Part shown: positions 1-5,060 of the stretch, piece by piece
Layout of the letters: the number at the start of each line of letters is the position of its first letter
Numbering within the stretch: position 1 is the first letter of the stretch
NCBI GenBank assembly: GCA_010031985.1
Contig: RGYP01000138.1
Location: forward strand, 1-5,640
Direction: 5' to 3'
Length of the DNA: 5,640 bases
From: Gammaproteobacteria bacterium
GTDB lineage: Bacteria; Pseudomonadota; Gammaproteobacteria; Steroidobacterales; Steroidobacteraceae
The notes under the pieces: model-generated
The model's input: the letters and a program-made list of their open reading frames with translations, nothing else
Database searches by the model: none
What the model was told of the DNA's origin: nothing
Program-made: the position numbers and the translations under genes

Positions 1-457
1 GACAGTCAGCCCAAGATCGAGCTGCTGTTGCGCGATTTGTCGGCGGGGCAGGTGCGAGCGCGGCAGGTGAATCATCCGCTGACCGACAATCGCACCGCGC
101 CCATCGTGTATGCCTTGTCACCCCTCGACGACGATGGTCGATGCCTCGCCCAGGGTCGAGATTTGCGCGCCGTGGCGGCGTTGCAGCAGCGATTGATCGA
201 GGCCGAGCAGTCGCTGGAGCGCGATTACGCGAAACTGCGGCTCGCCGAGACGCGTTATCGACTGCTGCTGCAATCGATCGGCGACGCAGTGCTCACGGTC
301 GATGCGAGCACTCAAAAAATCGTCGAAGCCAATCCGGCGGCGGGGCGTTTGCTGGGGGATGACCCGAAGCGCCTCGCGGGGCGAGCCCTCGGCGAGAGTT
401 TCAGCGCGCAAACGAGTCGGCTGGTCGGGGAATGGCTCGCGGGCCTGCGCACCGCGG
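1..457 (+). pseudogene. ppsR: PpsR/CrtJ photosynthesis repressor, 5' part cut by window, 3' part missing
   Basis: The frame is open from base 1, reading D-S-Q-P-K-I-E-L-L-L, so the gene starts outside the window. The family is a redox- and light-responsive repressor of bacteriochlorophyll, carotenoid and light-harvesting genes, built of an N-terminal domain, a glutamine-rich coiled-coil linker, two PAS domains and a C-terminal Fis-type helix-turn-helix. Visible here are the end of the N-terminal domain, the linker (about 157-258, containing LQQRLIEAEQSLERDYAKLR) and the first half of the next PAS domain (about 250-457, with ETRYRLLLQSIGDAVLTVDA and VEANPAAGRLLG). Similarity ends at about EWLAGLRTA, which lies in the left arm of a 24-bp inverted repeat. 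Beyond it the frame stays open to a TGA at 1165-1167, but only as antisense of ppaA. The rest of this PAS domain, the second PAS domain and the DNA-binding domain are absent, so a product could not bind operators in the usual way. Family assignment is strong; whether the truncation is biological or an assembly error is open. Confidence 0.85.
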
Positions 458-492
458 CTCGGCCCGACCCGCGGTGCGCAGGCCCGCGAGCC
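434..492. repeat. Perfect 24-bp inverted repeat at the ppsR/ppaA junction
   Basis: The left arm is 434-457 (begins GGCTCGCGGG, ends GCACCGCGG) and the right arm is 469-492 (begins CCGCGGTGC, ends CCCGCGAGCC). They are exact reverse complements over 24 bp with an 11-base spacer. Inside the spacer three more pairs are possible after one C:C mismatch, leaving a 3-base loop. The left arm reads naturally as PpsR coding sequence, whereas the right arm does not continue PpaA recognisably, so the right arm may be the inverted copy. There is no T-tract on either side, so it does not look like an intrinsic terminator. It sits exactly where two oppositely oriented genes lose their 3' parts. Confidence 0.95.
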
Positions 493-1041
493 GCCGTCCT
501 TCGCACCGGGGACATCCCACACGTCCCAGCCCGCCCGGCGCAGGAACTCGCCGACGAGTTGCGAGCCGAAGACGTGCTGCTCGCCGGGCAGCGCCGCGAA
601 CAGCGCTCGGCGACTGACCCGCGACGTCGGTCGCGACGTCTCGACGTTGGCCTCGCTCAGTTGGTGCGCGAGATCCTGCAACTTTTGCAATCCGAGCGTA
701 ACCTCGACGAAATCGCTGCTCTCGTCTTCCCAGCGCACGCCAAGGTGCCGGGCCACCGGAGCCAACAGTTCGAGATAGATGGTCTCGGTATTCATGCCGA
801 GCGTTTGCAGGCCTCGCAGATAGGCGAGCGCCTCGGCGTTGCTGCCACGCAGCACGATCCGCGCCAGCTCAAAGATTTCGGTGGACCCGGGTCGCAGGGG
901 ACTTGCGAGATCGTCGCAACGGTTGCCGTCGGCCACCGCGCGATGCGCGAGGATGAGACGCGGAATCACCTCGCCTTCTATGGTGCGCAGCAGGGCCGAG
1001 TATCCGTCCTCGGCATCGCGATCAGCGTAAGAGTCCGTCAT
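490..1041 (-). pseudogene. ppaA: PpaA/AerR cobalamin-binding antirepressor, C-terminal part missing
   Basis: The gene starts at ATG 1041-1039, with GAGG (complement of 1050-1053) eight bases upstream. PpaA/AerR proteins bind a cobalamin and act with PpsR/CrtJ to tune photosynthesis genes to light and oxygen. The N-terminus has the family-like IEGEVIPRLILAHR (residues 21-34). A helical domain follows (about 56-130, with GMNTETIYLELLAPVARHLG and DFVEVTLGLQKLQDL), then the start of the cobalamin-binding domain with ALFAALPGEQHVFG and GEFLRRAGWDVWDVPGA (residues 146-180). The E-x-H-x-x-G motif (residues 154-159; bases 565-582) matches the B12 signature of LitR/CarH-type and AerR proteins, H156 being the likely axial ligand. 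Recognisable sequence ends at about residue 180-184. The frame runs on to a stop at 118-120, but as antisense of ppsR, giving a 307-codon chimeric frame. The rest of the B12 fold is missing. It is divergent from bchF across a shared control region. Confidence 0.83.
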
Positions 1042-1151
1042 CGAGTCAACCTCACCCGACGGCGCGGCAGCATGCCGACGCCACGAAGGGTTCCGCGACG
1101 ACTTCCGTGTACCAGTGGAGGGGGTTTGGCTTCCCGCTGGTCAACCCCCGG

Positions 1152-1172
1152 ATGTGTCGCAGAGTGACACAT
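1152..1172. promoter_or_regulatory. Palindromic operator candidate, ATGTGTC-N7-GACACAT
   Basis: Two exact 7-bp inverted arms (1152-1158 and 1166-1172) flank a 7-base spacer. The right arm overlaps the predicted ppaA -10 box and the palindrome covers the likely ppaA transcription start, a position suited to repression of ppaA. TGT and ACA triplets are present, but no pair has the 12-base spacing of PpsR/CrtJ sites; the available spacings are 9, 11 and 13. The binding protein is therefore unknown. Confidence 0.5.
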
Positions 1173-1198
1173 ATATAAGTCCCGACGCTACCTGTCAA
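1170..1198 (-). promoter_or_regulatory. Predicted sigma-70 promoter of ppaA
   Basis: On the - strand a perfect TTGACA -35 box (complement of 1193-1198) is followed after 17 bp by TATATG (complement of 1170-1175), four of six matches to TATAAT. Initiation would fall near 1163, giving a 5' leader of roughly 120 bases before the ppaA ATG at 1041. The -35 box is also the TGTC half of a PpsR-type operator, so PpsR binding would block polymerase. Confidence 0.55.
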
Positions 1199-1226
1199 TG
1201 TTCCTAGACGTAAATTTAGATTGACA
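1193..1226. promoter_or_regulatory. Two abutting near-consensus PpsR/CrtJ operators between divergent promoters
   Basis: The established PpsR/CrtJ target is TGT-N12-ACA, often TGTC-N10-GACA. Site A (1193-1210) is TGTC-N10-GACG, one base off. Site B (1209-1226) is CGTA-N10-GACA, which has CGT in place of TGT. They share two bases, so the block runs TGTC...GACG...GACA. The outer ends are also an 8-bp inverted repeat, CTGTCAAT (1192-1199) and ATTGACAG (1220-1227), that contains both -35 boxes. Occupation should repress ppaA and bchF together. Function is inferred from sequence and context only. Confidence 0.55.
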
Positions 1227-1249
1227 GTATGCGCCCCCTTCTCTAGATT
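1221..1249 (+). promoter_or_regulatory. Predicted sigma-70 promoter of bchF operon
   Basis: A perfect TTGACA (1221-1226) is followed after exactly 17 bp by TAGATT (1244-1249), four of six matches to TATAAT. Initiation near 1256-1258 would leave a leader of about 30 bases before the bchF ATG at 1287. The -35 box is the GACA half of the right-hand PpsR-type operator. Confidence 0.6.
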
Positions 1250-1286
1250 CGGTCCGACACTTCTATTACTAGGCGCGAGCACGCCC

Positions 1287-1820
1287 ATGTCGGATGTCCC
1301 GCCGGCTGCCGCCGGCCGTCTGCTCTACACCCCCGAGGAACGAACCCGTCGGGACGGCTCCCCGTGGACCATCGTCCAAGGGGTACTCGCGCCCCTGCAA
1401 CTGCTCGCCTTTCTCGTCAGCCTGTGGCTCGTGCTCTCTTTCCTGCGCAGCGGCGAGGGCGCCGAGACAGCAACGATCTCGGTCATCGTCAAGACCGGCT
1501 TCCTCTACGCCATCATGCTCACGGGCGCGATCTGGGAAAAGGAAGTCTTCGGCGTCTGGCTGTTCGCGAGGCCTTTTTTCTGGGAAGACGTGGTGAGCAT
1601 GGCGGTGATCGCCTTGCACAGCGCCTATCTCTACGCATGGCTCACGGGTGCGCTCGGCATCCGCGAACAAATGTGGCTCGCCCTCGTCGCGTACGCCACC
1701 TACGTCGTCAATGCCCTGCAATTCTTTTACAAATTGCGGATGGCGCGACGCGAGGCGAATCGGCTGTCGGCGGCCGCGACCTCGACAGGCAGTGACGGCC
1801 AGTGGGTGACCTCGCCATGA
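1287..1820 (+). CDS. bchF: 3-vinyl bacteriochlorophyllide hydratase BchF
   Basis: This 177-residue integral membrane protein has the family's usual length. BchF hydrates the 3-vinyl group of (bacterio)chlorophyllide to 3-hydroxyethyl, a late step towards bacteriochlorophyll a. Characteristic stretches are the N-terminal RLLYTPEERTRRDGSPWTIV (residues 11-30) and the central KTGFLYAIMLTGAIWEKEVF (69-88), followed by WLFARPFFWEDVVSM. Hydrophobic segments lie at about 31-53, 65-82, 102-120 and 128-147, and the end is basic (KLRMARREANRL) with a loose tail. The ATG at 1287 is chosen because the conserved region begins soon after it. A TTG at 1221 in the same frame coincides with the -35 box and would add a sequence unlike the family. 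The ribosome site is weak (AGGCG at 1271-1275). The stop overlaps the lhaA start as ATGA (1817-1820), suggesting translational coupling. Confidence 0.93.
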   Translation: MSDVPPAAAGRLLYTPEERTRRDGSPWTIVQGVLAPLQLLAFLVSLWLVLSFLRSGEGAETATISVIVKTGFLYAIMLTGAIWEKEVFGVWLFARPFFWEDVVSMAVIALHSAYLYAWLTGALGIREQMWLALVAYATYVVNALQFFYKLRMARREANRLSAAATSTGSDGQWVTSP

Positions 1821-3247
1821 GACGCCCGACGAAACTCGGCCGCCTGCGATACGACTCGCGTTTCCTGCCGTTCGCGGACGCGGCGAGTGCCGATCTGCCG
1901 CTCTCGAGACTGCTGCGTCTGTCGCTGTTTCAGGTGTCGGTCGGCATCGCGCTCGCTTTGCTCAACGGCACGCTCAATCGCGTGATGATCGTCGAACTCA
2001 ACGTGCCCGCCTGGCTGGTCGCCACCATGATCGGTTTGCCGCTGCTGTTTGCCCCGCTGCGCGCCTTCATGGGCTTCCATTCCGACCAGCATCGCTCGGT
2101 ACTCGGTTGGCGCCGCGTGCCCTACATCTGGTTCGGCACGCTTTTGCAGTACGGTGGCCTCGCGATCATGCCCTTTGCACTGCTCGTGTTGAGTGGCGAA
2201 GGCCGTGGCCCTGCAGAAGTCGGCCAGGTCGGTGCCGCCGTCGCATTTTTGTTGGTGGGTGCGGGCCTGCACTCGACGCAAACTGCAGGACTTGCGCTCG
2301 CCACCGATCTCGCGCCGACCGAGACCCGACCGCGCGTGGTCGCGCTGATGTACGTGATGCTGCTGCTCGGCATGGTCGGCTCATCGATCGCGTTCGGCTG
2401 GCTGCTGAGCGGCGAGTTCTCGCCGCTGCGCCTGATCCAAACCATCCAGGGCGCAGCGGTCGTGACCTTCATGCTCAACGTCATCGCGCTCTGGAAGCAG
2501 GAACCGCGCGATCTGACGCGTTTACAGCAGCCGACGACGAGCGCCAAGTTCGGCGCCGCCTGGCGCAATTTCACCGCACCGCCGAGCACACGAAGATTGC
2601 TGGCCACCGTCGGCTTCGGCACCGCCGCGTTCAGCATGCAGGACATCCTGCTCGAGCCTTACGGCGGCCAGATCCTGCACATGCAAGTGGGCGCGACGAG
2701 CCAATTGACGGCGCTCTCGGCAGTCGGCGCCCTCGTCGCCTTCGGGCTCGCGGCACGCTCGCTGCGCCGCGGCGCAGAACCGCTGCGCGTTGCCGCAGTC
2801 GGCGCGCTCGTCGGTGTGCTCGCGTTCGCGGCAGTCGTTTTCGCCGAGCCGATGGGCTCGGCGCTGCTGTTTCGCAGCGGCGCCGTGTTGATCGGTTTTG
2901 GTGGTGGACTTTTTTCGGTGGGCACCTTGCTCGCAGCCATGGCGCTGCAAAAAGCGGACAACGGTCTCGCGCTCGGCGCCTGGGGCGCAGTGCAGGCGAG
3001 CGCCGCAGGCTTGTCGATCGCGCTCGGCGGCGCAGTCTGCAACGTCATCGGCGAGCTCGCGGCGCACGGCCAGATGGGCCCCGCCCTCGCCTCACCCGCC
3101 ACCGGATATCTCTTCGTCTACCACTTCGAGATCGCGTTGCTGTTTGCTGCATTGGTCGCCGTCGGACCGCTGGCACGCAGACGCGGCCAAAGAAATGGGG
3201 ACGAACAAGGTGAACAGCGACTCGGGCTCGCGGAGCTGCCCGGTTGA
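1817..3247 (+). CDS. lhaA: LhaA/PucC-family light-harvesting 1 assembly protein
   Basis: This 476-residue protein is a polytopic membrane protein of the PucC/LhaA (BCD) family, related to the major facilitator superfamily. LhaA promotes assembly of the LH1 antenna in the inner membrane, probably by handling bacteriochlorophyll or the alpha/beta polypeptides. Evidence is the N-terminal LGRLRYDSRFLPFADA, the helix SLFQVSVGIALALLNGTLNR (residues 36-55), and the family loop FHSDQHRSVLGWRRVPYI (87-104) after LFAPLRAFMG. Later come GLALATDLAPTETRPRVVAL (158-177) and, in the C-terminal half, FSMQDILLEPYGGQI. About twelve hydrophobic segments are visible and the length is normal. The ATG at 1817 overlaps the bchF stop and is preferred to the in-frame GTG/ATG-like codons just upstream inside bchF. 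The last 25 or so residues (RRRGQRNGDEQGEQ...) form a polar tail. In many clusters bchM precedes lhaA; here bchF does. Confidence 0.92.
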   Translation: MRRPTKLGRLRYDSRFLPFADAASADLPLSRLLRLSLFQVSVGIALALLNGTLNRVMIVELNVPAWLVATMIGLPLLFAPLRAFMGFHSDQHRSVLGWRRVPYIWFGTLLQYGGLAIMPFALLVLSGEGRGPAEVGQVGAAVAFLLVGAGLHSTQTAGLALATDLAPTETRPRVVALMYVMLLLGMVGSSIAFGWLLSGEFSPLRLIQTIQGAAVVTFMLNVIALWKQEPRDLTRLQQPTTSAKFGAAWRNFTAPPSTRRLLATVGFGTAAFSMQDILLEPYGGQILHMQVGATSQLTALSAVGALVAFGLAARSLRRGAEPLRVAAVGALVGVLAFAAVVFAEPMGSALLFRSGAVLIGFGGGLFSVGTLLAAMALQKADNGLALGAWGAVQASAAGLSIALGGAVCNVIGELAAHGQMGPALASPATGYLFVYHFEIALLFAALVAVGPLARRRGQRNGDEQGEQRLGLAELPG

Positions 3248-3308
3248 GCAAACGTGCCGATTTTCGACGACGTTCTGATTTTTGACGAGACAAGGCGAGC
3301 CGGTTGAG
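3240..3308 (+). repeat. Short direct repeats in the lhaA-puhA gap
   Basis: The 81-bp gap between lhaA and puhA holds two nested direct repeats. CCGGTTGAG occurs at 3240-3248, spanning the lhaA stop, and at 3300-3308, just before the puhA Shine-Dalgarno. GATTTTCGACGA (3259-3270) and GATTTTTGACGA (3277-3288) differ by one base and are 18 bp apart. No function is known; they may be traces of small duplications or a binding site pair. Confidence 0.6.
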
Positions 3309-3313
3309 GCTTC

Positions 3314-3320
3314 AAGGAGG
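3314..3320 (+). promoter_or_regulatory. Strong Shine-Dalgarno of puhA
   Basis: AAGGAGG lies eight bases before the puhA ATG at 3329. It is the best ribosome-binding sequence in the window, in line with the high stoichiometric demand for a reaction-centre subunit, and it fixes the puhA start. Confidence 0.9.
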
Positions 3321-3328
3321 ACGACATC

Positions 3329-3874
3329 ATGGAGAGCAATGCATTTCTCGAGTACCTGGATACCGCGCAGATCGCGCTGTACGGATTTTGGGCCTTCTTC
3401 GCAGGCGGCAATCCGATGGCCGATGGCGTCGGGCCCGCAGCCTATGCCGAGCGAGCGAATCAACCTGAGCGCATGCTCGACGGCTCGGCGATGATCGTGC
3501 CGATGCGTCTTGCCGCCGGCTGGTCGGTGGAGTCGCGCGATCCGGATCCACGTGGCATGACGGTGTGCGGGCTCGATGGTGCCGCCGCCGGCACCGTGAG
3601 CGAACTGTGGGTCGATCGTGCAGAGCCGCAGATTCGCTACCTCGAAGTCACTCTCGCCGGTGGCCGCAAGGTCATGCTGCCGAGCGGCTTCGTGCGCTAC
3701 GACGCCAGCCACCGCAAGGTCAAGGTCGCCTCGATCACGGCCGCGCAGTTCGCGGGCGTACCGGGTATCGCGAGCAACGAGCAGATCACCAAGCTCGAAG
3801 AAGATCGCATCTGCGCGTACTACGCGAGCGGTCATCTCTACGCGACACCTGCGCGCAGCGAATCGCTGATCTGA
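3329..3874 (+). CDS. puhA: Photosynthetic reaction centre H subunit, internally shortened
   Basis: PuhA normally has about 250-260 residues: one N-terminal membrane helix and a large cytoplasmic beta-rich domain that caps the L/M core and guides protons to the secondary quinone. This frame encodes only 181. Residues 9-26 (YLDTAQIALYGFWAFFAG) match the first part of the helix. At G26-G27 the sequence jumps directly to NPMADGVGPAAY, which in Rhodobacter sphaeroides PuhA (recalled) lies near residue 103. About 75 residues are therefore missing in frame: the second half of the helix and the following N-terminal stretch. The rest is well preserved, including LWVDRAEPQIRYLEV with D96, E99 and R103, equivalent to the proton-path residues D170, E173 and R177, and near the end KLEEDRICAYYASGHLYATP. 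The shortened helix has only about 15-17 hydrophobic residues and may not span the membrane. The frame, start and end are otherwise normal. It could be a true deletion or an assembly collapse. Confidence 0.92.
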   Translation: MESNAFLEYLDTAQIALYGFWAFFAGGNPMADGVGPAAYAERANQPERMLDGSAMIVPMRLAAGWSVESRDPDPRGMTVCGLDGAAAGTVSELWVDRAEPQIRYLEVTLAGGRKVMLPSGFVRYDASHRKVKVASITAAQFAGVPGIASNEQITKLEEDRICAYYASGHLYATPARSESLI

Positions 3875-3878
3875 CGCC

Positions 3879-4559
3879 ATGACCGTGCGCGCAAGCTTCA
3901 GCGAACACGACAACGAACCGGTACGCGGGCTGCCCTCGGCCCTTCCGGCTGGCGAGTACATTCTTTGGCAGGGAGCGCCGGACTGGCGCTCCCTCGCCTT
4001 GAACGCCTACCGTATCCGGCAACTTGCCGCGTATTTCGTGCTGATCGTGGCGGCACGCGGGATCTACCTCGCAGCCAACGGCAGTGCCTTGCTCGAGGCC
4101 TTGCGCGGCTGCATCGGCCCCGCGATTTTTTCTTTGATCTGTCTCGCCATCGTCACCGGCATCGCCGTACTCTCGGCGCGCTCGAGTTGGTACACGATCA
4201 CCACGCGACGCGTGGTGATCCGCCAGGGCGTTGCACTCGCAAGCACGATCAACCTGCCTTTCAAGGCGATCGAATCGGCGCAGATCCTGACGCGCGACGA
4301 CGGCAGCGGCGACATCGCGCTCACGCTCGATCGCGAGCAGCGGGTGTCTTATCTCTGGATGTGGCCGCACGTGCGCCCTTGGCGCATCACGCGTCCGCAG
4401 CCCGCGCTGCGCAGCCTCGCCAATCCGCAACTTGCCGGCGAAATCCTGGGCCGAGCCTATGCCGAGTTCACGCCGGGGACGACACTCGACGGCCGGGTCG
4501 ATGCCGATGCAGCGATCCATTCGGCAAGCCCTCGCACGGCCATCGGTGCCTCGGCGTGA
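3879..4559 (+). CDS. puhB: Photosynthetic complex assembly protein PuhB
   Basis: This 226-residue protein starts four bases after the puhA stop. PuhB is an inner-membrane protein with a PH-like domain that helps reaction-centre assembly, probably through the H subunit. The conserved N-terminal motif EPVRGLPSALPAGEYILWQG (residues 13-32) runs on as APDWRSLALNAYRIR. Two membrane segments follow at about 48-66 and 79-99. Then comes the PH-like domain with WYTITTRRVVIRQGVALAST (104-123), INLPFKAIESAQI, GSGDIALTL and YLWMWPHVRPWRITRPQPAL. The length is close to the family norm, with a slightly long polar C-terminus. Unlike puhA, no internal gap is apparent. The stop overlaps the puhC GTG start. 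Confidence 0.92.
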   Translation: MTVRASFSEHDNEPVRGLPSALPAGEYILWQGAPDWRSLALNAYRIRQLAAYFVLIVAARGIYLAANGSALLEALRGCIGPAIFSLICLAIVTGIAVLSARSSWYTITTRRVVIRQGVALASTINLPFKAIESAQILTRDDGSGDIALTLDREQRVSYLWMWPHVRPWRITRPQPALRSLANPQLAGEILGRAYAEFTPGTTLDGRVDADAAIHSASPRTAIGASA

Positions 4560-5038
4560 CCGCAGAGCACGCGCACGATCTGCCGAAACCCCTGCTGCTC
4601 TCGGCGGGTGCGCTCGTGCTCGCCGCGATCCTGCTGGTAATCGTCGGTGACGATCTTCCGCAAGCGCCGCCAACGACACCGGACGCCATCGTGTCGAGTC
4701 ACGAAGTGCGATTGCGCACGTTGGAGGATGGCGCGATCGTCCCCGTGCTCGCCGACGGCACTCGCCTGCCGGCCATTCGCGCCGAGCAGGCCGGCTTCGT
4801 GAGTGGCGTGATTCGCGGACTCTCGCGGGGACGCAAACTCTCCGGCAGCGATGCCGACGCCCCCTATCGTCTGTCGCGGATGCGCGATGGGCGTTTGCTG
4901 CTCACCGACACAGTGACCGGAACCGAAATAGATCTCGACGTATTCGGACGCGACAACGCGCGCACTTTTGCGGAACTCTGGGAACAGGGCGAGGCCCGCG
5001 CCGCGGGAAAATCGTACCTGACTGATTCGGCGCCCTGA
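4556..5038 (+). CDS. puhC: Photosynthetic complex assembly protein PuhC
   Basis: This 160-residue protein starts at a GTG (4556-4558) that overlaps the puhB stop as GTGA, so translation is probably coupled; no clear separate ribosome site is seen. PuhC is anchored in the inner membrane by one N-terminal helix (residues about 12-30, PLLLSAGALVLAAILLVIV) with a periplasmic domain. In Rhodobacter capsulatus it is needed for normal reaction centre/LH1 levels. Family features are VRLRTLEDGAIVPVLADGTR, GFVSGVIRGLSRGRKL (residues 80-95), PYRLSRMRDGRLLLTDTVTG (103-122) and the signature EIDLDVFGRDNARTFAELW (124-142). Length is normal. Confidence 0.88.
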   Translation: MTAEHAHDLPKPLLLSAGALVLAAILLVIVGDDLPQAPPTTPDAIVSSHEVRLRTLEDGAIVPVLADGTRLPAIRAEQAGFVSGVIRGLSRGRKLSGSDADAPYRLSRMRDGRLLLTDTVTGTEIDLDVFGRDNARTFAELWEQGEARAAGKSYLTDSAP

Positions 5039-5060
5039 GCGCCAAGGCGCAGGGGGCAAG

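Noticed and set aside
118..489. Continuation of the - strand ppaA frame to a stop at 118-120
   Set aside because: It is the antisense of ppsR; the sequence has no similarity to the PpaA C-terminus.
434..492. Inverted repeat as a bidirectional intrinsic terminator between convergent genes
   Set aside because: There is no T-tract on either side, and the left arm is in-frame PpsR coding sequence.
458..1167. Continuation of the ppsR frame beyond the inverted repeat as a 388-codon protein
   Set aside because: The downstream part is the antisense of ppaA and has no PAS or helix-turn-helix features.
1221..1286. TTG at 1221 as an upstream start for bchF
   Set aside because: It coincides with the -35 box, and the added 22 residues are unlike BchF; ATG 1287 fits the family length.
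1052..1288. 78-codon frame on the - strand upstream of ppaA
   Set aside because: It crosses both predicted promoters and operators and resembles no known family.
3092..3961. Long - strand frame (289 codons) opposite puhA and lhaA
   Set aside because: It is a high-GC shadow of confidently assigned + strand genes, with no recognisable domain.
3786..4679. Long - strand frame (297 codons) opposite puhB
   Set aside because: It is Arg-rich shadow coding opposite a clear PuhB.
5039..5050. GCGCC-AA-GGCGC hairpin after the puhC stop as a terminator
   Set aside because: The stem is only 5 bp with a 2-base loop and no T-tract, and puhE starts 11 bases further on.
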